NCBI GenBank assembly: GCA_001940645.1
Contig: MDVS01000024.1
Location: 21,345-85,344, forward strand
DNA: 64,000 nucleotides
Source of the DNA: Candidatus Heimdallarchaeota archaeon LC_3
GTDB taxonomy: Archaea; Asgardarchaeota; Heimdallarchaeia; Hodarchaeales; LC-3
Reading direction: 5' to 3'
The notes under the pieces are model-generated. The model was given only the letters and a program-made list of their open reading frames with translations, made no database searches and had not been told where the DNA came from. Below are positions 43,497 to 52,359 of this stretch, piece after piece (the stretch's first letter is position 1; each line of letters opens with the position of its first letter). The translations under genes were made by a program, and so were the position numbers.

Positions 43497-44114
43497 TTAT
43501 CTCTCCGGAGTAGATATCTGATCTTTTACATGAGGTAGAATTTTAGCACAGTGTGGGCAATACTGAAAATCAGCGAAAACCTCTGATTTACAATATGGAC
43601 ATCTTTTATGGAGTGGAAATGAACATTGTGGACAAAAAGTGAATTTGTCGTAAACCTGTTTGTTACACGAGGGACAGGAAATTGCTTTTCCTTTTCTAAG
43701 ACGTTCATGCATTAAGAAATATAACACAGAAGTGAAAAATAGAACCCCAACTAATGCTACAAATGCTTGTAATAGAGTTTGACTTATAATTTGTCCTACT
43801 TGCCCTCTGTTTAAAGCATCTGTCATATTCAATCCTCCCAATAATGAAGTTAACAATCCATAGGCTAACACTGCATCAGATAGAATTTCCTTGAACTCTC
43901 TTTGAAAAAACCTACTTTCTCTTTTCCGGAAGTAGAAACTTCCAAAAATTGCAATCAGACCAAAATTTAATAACCAAGCACCCTCTAGAACTCCTCTTTC
44001 TTCCCAATCAAGTTCTGCGTTAGAAAGAATTTCAAATACAAGAAAGCTGTTGAATGTTGAAAGACTGACTATAAGACCAATAAACGGAATAAACTCTATC
44101 CACCGAAGTCGCAA
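43497..44114 (-). CDS. Membrane protein with double zinc-ribbon tail
   Basis: The 205-residue protein has four transmembrane helices (about 8-28, 42-62, 78-98 and 112-135) and a tail with CPSC, CPQC, CPYC and CPHC pairs forming two zinc ribbons. The start is TTG 44114; no in-frame ATG is near. It is the middle gene of a three-gene minus-strand unit, 20 bases after the extracytoplasmic protein gene and 3 bases before its paralogue. The paralogous pair may form a heteromer. Confidence 0.72.
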   Translation of the reverse strand: MRLRWIEFIPFIGLIVSLSTFNSFLVFEILSNAELDWEERGVLEGAWLLNFGLIAIFGSFYFRKRESRFFQREFKEILSDAVLAYGLLTSLLGGLNMTDALNRGQVGQIISQTLLQAFVALVGVLFFTSVLYFLMHERLRKGKAISCPSCNKQVYDKFTFCPQCSFPLHKRCPYCKSEVFADFQYCPHCAKILPHVKDQISTPER

Positions 44115-44134
44115 TTATAACCCTCATAAGATAT

Positions 44135-44665
44135 TTATGAATTTTTTTTACGATCAGAATAAAAGGAATAACTAAATAGGACGAAAATACCAACAGGTGA
44201 AAGGAGTAAGAATGGAATCCAATTCCTAATCTCTAAGTATGAAATATAATTTACTACTACTCGAACATTTAATGTTGATTCAAGATAAATATTAGATATT
44301 TCTAGTGAGAACTCCTTTTCTCTCCAGCTCCCTCCTCTAAAACTACGTTCTAATAGAGAATCAGTGTAGTTTGTCCAATAATACCTATATGAATAATCCC
44401 TAGAATCATACCTAGAATCATTGCTAAAATGAAAACGATACGAAAAATTATCAAAATTCACCACTTTCCAGTAAATTCGTGCTCCTGGTCTCACATCATA
44501 AATTTTAGTTTCATTTTTTTCTCCTTTTGCTAAATTCCAACGAAAAACGTCTTCTTGGCGTCTATCCGTCAGCCCAATTAAAGTGACACTCACTAAACTA
44601 ATCATTCCTAAAAGAATCATACCTATAATTAATAAAGGGATAGGAGATCGAATTATTTGATTCAT
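44135..44665 (-). CDS. Membrane-anchored extracytoplasmic beta protein
   Basis: This 176-residue protein has an N-terminal helix (about 11-31), a ~115-residue polar domain and a C-terminal helix (about 150-170) with a Lys-rich tail. The middle is rich in Tyr, Asp and Arg (KIYDVRPGARIYWKVVNFDN) and looks like a small beta-sandwich similar in character to the ectodomain of the Gly-rich protein at 2925-4379. It is first in the operon with the two zinc-ribbon membrane proteins, so the three may form one membrane complex. Confidence 0.65.
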   Translation of the reverse strand: MNQIIRSPIPLLIIGMILLGMISLVSVTLIGLTDRRQEDVFRWNLAKGEKNETKIYDVRPGARIYWKVVNFDNFSYRFHFSNDSRYDSRDYSYRYYWTNYTDSLLERSFRGGSWREKEFSLEISNIYLESTLNVRVVVNYISYLEIRNWIPFLLLSPVGIFVLFSYSFYSDRKKNS

Positions 44666-44907
44666 TTTTATCTTATTCTCAATTTTAACAACTTTTTTTC
44701 ATAAATTACTGCATTCAGAGGAATTTTTTAGTAGGAATTAAACTTAAAAATATATCCAAAATAAGTTTATAATATTATGTGTTCTATAAATTTTTTCTCA
44801 ATACATTAAATGTTCAGTATTTCCGAAAGTCATTTTTTATCTCATTACCCCAATGTCTCAATTTAAGATAAAATTTTCATTCAAATTCTTTTAAATTAAT
44901 TTAATAA

Positions 44908-45453
44908 ATGCCTTTTTTTAATTTTATAGACACTACGATATTATTTGATGGATGAGATAGTGATAAAACAATTGTATGCCAGAGATGTGGTAGAATCAGC
45001 AATGAAAAAGAGAAAAAATGTCGATACTGTAAAGTTGATTTAAACTATTCAAAAAAATTCCCATTAATTCCTATCTTAATTAATTTGCTCCTTCTGTTTA
45101 TCCTGTCAGTTGTGATTACTACTAATAAAAGATTTATTAACTCATTAGCAAGCAAATCTTGGGCAACAGATAAAGAAAAAATTATTTTAAGCTATACACA
45201 TGAGGGTTTGGGTTGGAAAATGATGATTACTTATCAACCTAAAATAGAATATATTTATAAAATTTTTTAGAAGCTCTATTTACCAAATAAGATGTATTTT
45301 GGATCTAGAACTAAATTTACAGCGCATTCTAATGTTTTGAAGTCAATCAACAAATATTCTGTTGGAGAAACAATAAAAGTATATTAAAACTCACGTAATC
45401 CTAAAAAATCAGTTCTTAAACCTGGATTTAAATACCTCCCATCACCATTTTAA
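44908..45453 (+). pseudogene. DUF3592 zinc-ribbon membrane protein with in-frame stops
   Basis: One frame, from ATG 44908 to TAA 45451, reads as a full protein interrupted only by three stops: TGA (44953), TAG (45268) and TAA (45385). It gives a zinc ribbon (CQRCG...CRYC), a transmembrane helix (PLIPILINLLLLFILSVV) and a DUF3592 domain: YQPKIEYIYKIF-stop-KLY, then YSVGETIKVY-stop-NSRNPKKSVLKPG. The last two stops fall on conserved positions of the family (the Gly before the 'Y', and the second Tyr of 'VYY'). There is no frameshift, so the decay looks recent. Three different stop codons argue against recoding. Confidence 0.72.
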
Positions 45454-45566
45454 TGCTTCCTCTCTTGATTTTATTTCTAATTAGCATCCAATTATGTATT
45501 TACTAATATTTAATTAATGGATTTGCTTATTCAATTTCTGCTTTCAAGGATTAGATTATTAATTAT

Positions 45567-45624
45567 AATTCTAAACGACAATTCTTTTTCATGTGTATAA
45601 TATCTGTATAATAAGAAGAATTCT
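45567..45624. repeat. 58-bp direct repeat, copy B
   Basis: Partner of 42767-42824 with five mismatches. It lies between the DUF3592 pseudogene and the 3' end of a minus-strand GTPase gene, six bases from its stop. Here AATTCTT at one end can pair with AAGAATT at the other. Confidence 0.75.
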
Positions 45625-45630
45625 AAATAA

Positions 45631-46197
45631 TTATTTGTTTAATTGAATGGTCATTTTTGTCATTTCTTCAAAAGCTAGTTTGACGTTTTTTCCCGTTAGA
45701 GCAGAAGTTTCGATTAATGGAATAGTCCAACTACCATCAGTATATGTTTCAGACATTTTTTTTGCAGCTTCTTCACCTTCTTCTCTTCCAACCTGAATAG
45801 CAGATTTAATTCTTGAATCAACTTTGTTTCCAATTAATAAGATTGGTAATCTACCTAATTTTAAATATTTACTGATATTAAGAATCCAATTTTCTATATT
45901 TATAAAGGAATCATAGTTTGTGACGTCATAAACAAGAAATATTCCTCGGGAACCTTTGTAATACATAGGCCGCATAGCTGAGAACGCGTACTGTCCAGCA
46001 ATATCCCAAATTTGAACTTTTACGTTGTACAATTCTTTAGAGGCTTCATCTTCAAATTGAAAATTATTTATGGAAATATCTGCTCCTAGTGTTGGTAAAT
46101 ATCGTGAGGCTGTTGTTTGACCCATATATTTTCTGCGTAATGTTGTCTTACCAACCGCACCATCCCCTGTAAGAATTACCTTTATTGAAATAAGCAT
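45631..46197 (-). CDS. Ras-like small GTPase (second of three related)
   Basis: G1 GDGAVGKTT, switch-I LPTLGADIS, G3 WDIAGQ, G4 GNKVD and G5 ETSAL are all present in 188 residues. Near the N-terminus the DNA is almost identical to the GTPase at 40411-40986 (see that entry). The switch-II continuation YAFSAMRPMYYKGSRGIFLV differs little among the three. There is no C-terminal Cys. It starts 25 bases after the stop of the third GTPase, so the two are an operon. A 58-bp direct repeat abuts its 3' end. Confidence 0.93.
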   Translation of the reverse strand: MLISIKVILTGDGAVGKTTLRRKYMGQTTASRYLPTLGADISINNFQFEDEASKELYNVKVQIWDIAGQYAFSAMRPMYYKGSRGIFLVYDVTNYDSFINIENWILNISKYLKLGRLPILLIGNKVDSRIKSAIQVGREEGEEAAKKMSETYTDGSWTIPLIETSALTGKNVKLAFEEMTKMTIQLNK

Positions 46198-46222
46198 TTT
46201 TGCTCACGCACATGATTATTAA

Positions 46223-46795
46223 CTATTTTTGAAGCTTTTGAATATCAAAAACCATTCTAACTATTTCGTTAAAAACTAAATCAACATTTTTCCCAGTCAA
46301 AGCAGATGTTTCTACAACTGGAATTTCCCAAGTCCCATCAGTGTAAATTTTAGATAATTTTTTAGCTAAAATCTCTCCATCTTGCTTATTTACTTTAACA
46401 ATATCTCCCGAATAGTCCACTTTATTGTTTAAAAGCATTATTGGTAATTTTCCAATCTTTAAATTTTTACTTACATTTGCTATCCAATTTTCAATATTTT
46501 GGTAAGATTGATAGTTGGTTATATCATAAACAAGAAAAATTGCGTGGGCTCCTTTGTAATACATAGAATGCATTTCTGATACAGCGGGTTGACCAGCAAT
46601 GTCCCAAATCAATATTTTGACCGGAATTTTTTCTTTATTTTTATTATCTTCAAAAATAAAATCATTTACTGATATATCTGCTCCTAAAGTCTGGAGATAT
46701 TGCGTTGAAGTCGTTTCTCCCATATATTTTTTTCTGAGTGTAGTTTTTCCTACTGCTCCATCTCCTACAAGAATTACTTTTATTGTATATGACAA
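46223..46795 (-). CDS. Ras-like small GTPase (third of three related)
   Basis: The 190 residues have G1 GDGAVGKTT, switch-I LQTLGADIS, G3 WDIAGQ, and G5 ETSAL. G4 reads NNKVD instead of GNKVD, keeping the guanine-specific NKxD. It is the most divergent of the three local GTPases at the DNA level and first in a two-gene minus-strand unit. Its close neighbour encodes a similar protein, so they may act as a pair. Confidence 0.92.
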   Translation of the reverse strand: MSYTIKVILVGDGAVGKTTLRKKYMGETTSTQYLQTLGADISVNDFIFEDNKNKEKIPVKILIWDIAGQPAVSEMHSMYYKGAHAIFLVYDITNYQSYQNIENWIANVSKNLKIGKLPIMLLNNKVDYSGDIVKVNKQDGEILAKKLSKIYTDGTWEIPVVETSALTGKNVDLVFNEIVRMVFDIQKLQK

Positions 46796-47086
46796 TTAAA
46801 ATTAGACCCTTTTCTAAATATTTATTAAAAAAGTTCAAATAAATGGTTTTTATAAATTAGAATTATTAACATTACGATTATGTACTAATTTTATTTTTGA
46901 ATAATGAAATTTGTATTTTATATTCTAGTTATGTCATTTTAAGAGTTAGAAATATCTAAAATTTATCGTTTTTATTCTAAAATTTGTGATAGTAAGTAAC
47001 TCTTAATAAAAATAACTTTTCGTTATAATTTTAATAATAAAATTACTTTTGATATTTTTTTATAATCCTAGGATGGCTATTAAACG

Positions 47087-48895
47087 TTGGTTAATACTCA
47101 AAAGCGACAAATAACATTTTTACCCAATTATTATTATAAAAATTTTTTCACATGGATTCTTGGCCACGGAATGCGTCATAAATGGTTATTCTTAGCTGGA
47201 TACCTTCTTTTATTTGTTGGTTCAAGTATTAGTGTATTGATTCCAGTCCTTTTACAACATTTTTTTGACATTTCAATTAAATCTGGTTTAGAGGCAATAA
47301 TTGAAACTTCATTTTTATTTATACTTGTTAGTTTTCTCTACCTTCTGGTTTCATTTGTTGCAAATAGTGTAAATACTGTAGCAAGTGAATTTATGATTAG
47401 AGATGTTCAAACTGAGTTTTTTGAATCGCTCCATCAGAAATCGATGAAATTTCATGATGCTGAACGAACAGGGAATTTATTGTCAATGGCAACTTCAGAT
47501 TCAAGAACTTTGTCATGGATGATTTCTTCTCTCAGAATGATTGCAATCGCTATTTTTACTACAATTAATATTGCATTAGCAATGTTATATTTGGATGTCA
47601 ACAATAAATTATTCTTTATTTTTTTATTATTTGTTCCTTTGGTTCTTTGGTCTATGTATCGTTATGGAAAGAAACTTGGACCAGTTTCTATTAGAAGACA
47701 GGAACTATTTGCTCAATGGCAAAGTACTCTTCAAGAGAACTTAGCTGGAACAAGAGCTTTAAGAACTTTATCAAATAAGGAGAGAGAATTTGCTAAATAT
47801 GATGAAGATTTAAGAGCTGTAAGAGAAGTTTTAATAGAAAGAGCTGTTCTTTCAGCACGTTATTTTCCTAAATTATATATTTCTATTCTCATGGGATTAT
47901 TATTTGTAGTAGGAGGATTAATGGTTCTTGAAAATGAACTAACACCTGGAACATTGATAGCGTTTAACAGTTTAGTTTTATTGTTGCAACGTCCAAATGA
48001 GTTAATTAGATTTTCTGTTTTTCTAGGATCAATGGGTTTTGCTGGAGGTAAAAGAATATTTCGTGTAATTGATGAAGATCAAGAAATGAACAATGGAGTT
48101 AATAATGTAGAAAACTTAGAAGGAAGAGTGGAATTTAAAAATGTTAGCTTTAGATATCAAAATAATGGATCGTATGTATTAAAAAACATAAATTTCAGCG
48201 TCAATCCTGGAAAAACTGTCGCAATATTGGGTCCAACTGGTAGTGGTAAAAGCACACTAATTAAATTAATTCAACGATTATATGATGTTTCTAAAGGAGA
48301 AATACTTATTGATAATATAAACGTTCAAGATTTTCAAATTCATAAATTACGATCAAAAATTGGAGTAATTGAGCAAGATGTATTTTTATTTTCTGCTACA
48401 ATTCGTGAAAATATTTTATATGGTCTGGATAATGATTTACAATCAGAATTGGAGAATAAAATGATTGAAGTTGCTAAAGCAGCTCAAATTCATGATTTTA
48501 TTTTGACTTTACCTAAGAAATATGATACAATTATAGGTGAGAGGGGCGTAACCTTGTCAGGTGGTCAACGTCAAAGATTAGCTATTGCACGTGCATTTAT
48601 GATCAATCCCACTATTCTGATAATGGATGACTCAACTGCAAGTGTTGATGCTCATACTGAGGCTAAGATTCAATTAGCAATTAAAAATTTAATCAAATCA
48701 AGGACCACATTTATAATTACTCACAGATTGTCCACTTTTAGAAATGCAGATCAAGTAATTTTATTAAAAGATAGCCGAATCACAGATATTGGAACTCATG
48801 ATGAATTGTATCAAAGACAAGAAGATTATGCGTTAATATTCAAGCAATATGAAAATTTACCTATTTTATCAGTGAAACCTTTGGAGGGTAAATAA
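47087..48895 (+). CDS. ABC exporter half-transporter, subunit 1
   Basis: The 602 residues form a six-helix exporter domain (about 30-320) plus a nucleotide-binding domain. Walker A is GPTGSGKST, the signature is the consensus LSGGQRQRLA, but Walker B reads ILIMDDSTASVD, with Asp in place of the catalytic Glu. That is the degenerate-site subunit of heterodimeric exporters such as TM287/288 and BmrCD. The start is TTG 47087; ATG 47074 is in another frame and stops after 13 codons. The partner begins one base after its stop. Confidence 0.93.
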   Translation: MVNTQKRQITFLPNYYYKNFFTWILGHGMRHKWLFLAGYLLLFVGSSISVLIPVLLQHFFDISIKSGLEAIIETSFLFILVSFLYLLVSFVANSVNTVASEFMIRDVQTEFFESLHQKSMKFHDAERTGNLLSMATSDSRTLSWMISSLRMIAIAIFTTINIALAMLYLDVNNKLFFIFLLFVPLVLWSMYRYGKKLGPVSIRRQELFAQWQSTLQENLAGTRALRTLSNKEREFAKYDEDLRAVREVLIERAVLSARYFPKLYISILMGLLFVVGGLMVLENELTPGTLIAFNSLVLLLQRPNELIRFSVFLGSMGFAGGKRIFRVIDEDQEMNNGVNNVENLEGRVEFKNVSFRYQNNGSYVLKNINFSVNPGKTVAILGPTGSGKSTLIKLIQRLYDVSKGEILIDNINVQDFQIHKLRSKIGVIEQDVFLFSATIRENILYGLDNDLQSELENKMIEVAKAAQIHDFILTLPKKYDTIIGERGVTLSGGQRQRLAIARAFMINPTILIMDDSTASVDAHTEAKIQLAIKNLIKSRTTFIITHRLSTFRNADQVILLKDSRITDIGTHDELYQRQEDYALIFKQYENLPILSVKPLEGK

Positions 48896-50689
48896 ATGGC
48901 ATGGCATTTATCTGGTTCATTATCTAAAGAAGATTATGATAGACAATATACTGATAAAGAATTGTTACTTAGATTAAAACCTTATTTATTTAATTACAAA
49001 AATTATTTGCTCTTAGTTATCTTCTTTTCAGTTATTGCAACAATTTTTTCATTAATAATTCCTTTGCTCTTTGCGATTGGCTTCGATGAATTAATTTCTG
49101 TCTCTAAAAACAGAGAAATAATTTTATTAATGTCTGTAAGTTATTTGATATTATTAGTTTTGGAATGGATAGGACAATATTATTCTAATATTACTAATAG
49201 AAAAATTCAAGCCCTTATTGCTTATGATCTGAGAAAAGAGATGTTTGAAAAAGTAAATTCCCATGATTTGTCATTTTTTGATACAAATAAAACAGGAAAA
49301 ATAATGAGCAGAATTTCTGGTGATTCCTTTGAAGTTGCAGGAGTTATTTTAATAATAACAGATCTTATTGCTATAGTATTGCGTGCTATAATAATTTTAC
49401 TAACACTTTTTCTGTTAAATTGGATTCTAGCATCTCTCACACTAATTGTGTTCCCAATTTTATTTGGATTAGTTTTTACTTTAAGAAGAATTGTTAGAAG
49501 AAATGCTCTTCTTCAACGTCGTGCTAATGCAACTTTGAATTCATTTGTAGAGGAATCAATAAATGGAATGGTTATCACAAAAACATTTTCTCAAGAACCA
49601 GCTGTTCTTCAAAATTTTAAAGAATTCGAAAATCAGAAAGTTAGAGTCAATCTACGCCAAAATATTATAATGATGACTTTTTCACCCATTCTTGATTTTT
49701 TAACTGCCATTAGTCTTTTCATAGTATTATTAGGTGGAGGAGTATCAGTAATGGATGGCGTACTAACCTTTGGTTTTCTGTATCTTTTTATAACATACCT
49801 ACGACGCCTTTTTGGTCCATTAATTGAAATTAGCACATTTTATGCGACTTTACAAAATGGTTTTGCAGCAGCTGAAAGAATTTTCTCCATGATGGATGTA
49901 CCTAATCATATGAAGTCTGGTAATATTCCTTGTCCGGAGTTAAATGGCAGTATCAGATTTGAGAATGTTACTTTTAAATATAATAATAGGGAAGAATATT
50001 TATTTAAAAATTTTAATCTGAATATTGCAGCCGGACAGAAATTAGCAGTTGTTGGAGAAACAGGTTCAGGAAAAACTTCTTTTGCAGGATTATTATCCCG
50101 AATGTATGAATTTGAATCCGGAAAAATTTTGTTGGACAATGTTCACAACTTACAAGAATTGGAACCTGATTCTCTACGAAGTCATTTAGGATATGTTATT
50201 CAAGAGCCATTTTTATTTTCCGGAACCATACTAGATAATTTGTTACTTGGTTCTCCATCTGCTTCAGAAGATCAAGTTATCGATGCTTTAAACATTGTCG
50301 GTGCACATTTTGTTCATAGACTTCCAGAAGGAATTCATACTCTCATTATGGAAAGAGGACGTTCTCTATCTCAAGGTCAAAAACAATTATTAGCATTAGC
50401 AAGAATTCTTATTAAAAATCCAAAAATACTCATATTGGACGAAGCAACTGCAAGTGTAGATGCCTATACGGAAAAAATGATTCAAGATGCATTAGCTGTT
50501 GTTATGAAAAATAGGACTACTATTGTTATTGCTCATCGGTTATCTACTGTAATCAACGCAGATCGAATTATTGTATTGAATGACGGGAAAATTGTTGAAG
50601 ATGGTAAGCATGATGAATTGATTCTTAAAAGCGGGAAATATCGTGAGCTTTACGAGAATTATTATGAATTTCAGGGAGCTTTATCCTAA
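48896..50689 (+). CDS. ABC exporter half-transporter, subunit 2
   Basis: A 597-residue exporter half with six helices and a C-terminal nucleotide-binding domain. Walker A is GETGSGKTS and Walker B is the catalytically complete ILILDEATASVD, while the signature is the non-consensus LSQGQKQLLA. With subunit 1 this gives one canonical and one degenerate ATP site. The substrate (drug, lipid or peptide) is unknown. ATG 48896 follows the subunit 1 stop directly. A T-run at 50697-50703 may end the operon. Confidence 0.94.
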   Translation: MAWHLSGSLSKEDYDRQYTDKELLLRLKPYLFNYKNYLLLVIFFSVIATIFSLIIPLLFAIGFDELISVSKNREIILLMSVSYLILLVLEWIGQYYSNITNRKIQALIAYDLRKEMFEKVNSHDLSFFDTNKTGKIMSRISGDSFEVAGVILIITDLIAIVLRAIIILLTLFLLNWILASLTLIVFPILFGLVFTLRRIVRRNALLQRRANATLNSFVEESINGMVITKTFSQEPAVLQNFKEFENQKVRVNLRQNIIMMTFSPILDFLTAISLFIVLLGGGVSVMDGVLTFGFLYLFITYLRRLFGPLIEISTFYATLQNGFAAAERIFSMMDVPNHMKSGNIPCPELNGSIRFENVTFKYNNREEYLFKNFNLNIAAGQKLAVVGETGSGKTSFAGLLSRMYEFESGKILLDNVHNLQELEPDSLRSHLGYVIQEPFLFSGTILDNLLLGSPSASEDQVIDALNIVGAHFVHRLPEGIHTLIMERGRSLSQGQKQLLALARILIKNPKILILDEATASVDAYTEKMIQDALAVVMKNRTTIVIAHRLSTVINADRIIVLNDGKIVEDGKHDELILKSGKYRELYENYYEFQGALS

Positions 50690-50789
50690 CTCTGAGTTTT
50701 TTTCATTGTGTTTATCATTATGTCATGACTACATTTTAATAAAATAATCTGATACTTGTTACAATATAGAATTTCAGGTGATGGGTTAA

Positions 50790-51299
50790 ATGACTAATTC
50801 TGTTATTGATACAATAAAAGGAATGCATCAAAATAATGTTTCAGGGTCCTACCTAATTATTTTACGATTGACTCTTGGGTTTACTTTTCTTACAACTTTG
50901 GGAAGCAATTTTCTAAAGGGAGTATTCACTGAAGAAGGGTATAAGAAATTAATAAACGATTTTTTAAAATTAAATGCTCAAACTCCTTATAATACAATTG
51001 TTGAACAGATTATCATACCAAATGCTCAAATATTTATGGTAATACAAATTATTGTGGAATTATTTATCGCTTTCACATTGATTTTTGGAATATTTACTAG
51101 ATTTGGATCTATAATAGGAGTATTTGTATCTTTTAACTTATTATTCTTAACCCTAGGAGTAGATTGGATTTGGTCCTATTTACTTATGGTTGCTGGATTT
51201 CTAATTACTGGTTTTAATTCCGCTGGTAAATGGTATGGAATAGATTATTGGTTAGAAAAAAGAATAAATAATAGATTTTTGCATTTCATTATGTTCTAA
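50790..51299 (+). CDS. DoxX/DoxD-like membrane protein
   Basis: The 169 residues have four transmembrane helices. The first helix region RLTLGFTFLTTLGSNFLKG and the later 'ELFIAFTLIFGIFTRFGSII' match DoxX/TQO-small-subunit family proteins. In thermophilic archaea DoxD is part of thiosulfate:quinone oxidoreductase; other members have redox-linked roles that are poorly defined. No DoxA partner is nearby. It lies 100 bp after the ABC exporter operon on the same strand. Confidence 0.78.
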   Translation: MTNSVIDTIKGMHQNNVSGSYLIILRLTLGFTFLTTLGSNFLKGVFTEEGYKKLINDFLKLNAQTPYNTIVEQIIIPNAQIFMVIQIIVELFIAFTLIFGIFTRFGSIIGVFVSFNLLFLTLGVDWIWSYLLMVAGFLITGFNSAGKWYGIDYWLEKRINNRFLHFIMF

Positions 51300-51305
51300 A
51301 CAAAA

Positions 51306-52211
51306 TCACAATCCTAAATCTAAATCATCCGATTTCAATTGATTACGAACAGATTGCATATCCTCATATACTTTAGGCTTATTTTTTTCAGCTATTTCCT
51401 TAATTACATCTCCAAAGGATTTCCCACCGAATTTACGCCAATAAAACCCATTCGCTAAACGTTGGATATTTTTTTCGTCAAATAAGTCAAGTTTGGTAAT
51501 TACATTATTCAACCATTTTTTTCTAATCACAATTTCATTAAACCATGATTCCCCATATTGGTGAAAAAGCGTGTTAAATTCTACGTTAAATTCGTCAACT
51601 TCCATTAGTTCGGGGGCAGACTTCTGAAATTGGGATAAAGTTTCTAGAGAAAGATCATCGTTATTGTATAGCGCTTGGCGCATGAGAAAATCTAACCAAT
51701 TTTTCAACTCTTCTCCTGCATCATCATTAGCTGCATTAGCAAATTCACGAAAATCTTTGATAATATCTTTTGGTAAACCTTCTATGTTATCATCAAGTAA
51801 TATTGGAAGATTATCCTCAATTGCTGAGATTATCGGCACTAAATTAAAGGGAGATTCTTTCTTGAATGTATACCAAGATAAATAAGTCGACATTTGAGAT
51901 TCTAGGATTAAAACAAATCTTAACCAATGTCTTGTATACGAATAAATGAGCATACCAACCTCTCTTGATCTTCCAGCATCACAGATGAGTTTTCCGAGTT
52001 GTGCCTGTAAAAACATAAGCGCTAAACGAGCTTTTTCATTTTTCGATTCAAAAAAATCAAGATGTAATTTGTAATGGATAGAAGCTAATGTTTTCCCTCC
52101 TGTATCAGGTGATTCCTTGATCGATTTACTAATAATATTGGTTATCGTATCAAAAACTTTCATCAATTGATCTTCATTGACATCAGGGATTTCGACATAT
52201 TCATAACTCAT
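51306..52211 (-). CDS. Unknown helical protein
   Basis: The 301-residue soluble protein is predicted almost entirely helical, with many Leu, Asp and Glu and no Cys cluster. Segments such as RHWLRFVLILESQMSTYLSW are amphipathic. I recognise no family. It converges with the DoxX gene, six bases away, and is separated from gamma-glutamyltransferase by 148 bp. The long clean frame and clear ATG make it a real gene. Confidence 0.7.
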   Translation of the reverse strand: MSYEYVEIPDVNEDQLMKVFDTITNIISKSIKESPDTGGKTLASIHYKLHLDFFESKNEKARLALMFLQAQLGKLICDAGRSREVGMLIYSYTRHWLRFVLILESQMSTYLSWYTFKKESPFNLVPIISAIEDNLPILLDDNIEGLPKDIIKDFREFANAANDDAGEELKNWLDFLMRQALYNNDDLSLETLSQFQKSAPELMEVDEFNVEFNTLFHQYGESWFNEIVIRKKWLNNVITKLDLFDEKNIQRLANGFYWRKFGGKSFGDVIKEIAEKNKPKVYEDMQSVRNQLKSDDLDLGL

Positions 52212-52359
52212 AATGTTTAACTCATTTATTGAAAAATAACTCTTTTAATATCTTAATAATTTATTATTATTGAAATTGATGATTAAGACTTCCTTTAGAA
52301 AACCATTAAAAAAATGTTTACAAAATCACCATTAATTTTGAAAAACTAAAATCAAAGAA

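Noticed and set aside
44908..45453. Stop-codon recoding (for example pyrrolysine) in the DUF3592 frame
   Set aside because: Three different stop codons occur in one frame, and neighbouring genes use these codons as normal stops.
47074..47115. ATG-initiated start for the first ABC subunit
   Set aside because: ATG 47074 is in another frame and stops after 13 codons; TTG 47087 fits the transporter frame.
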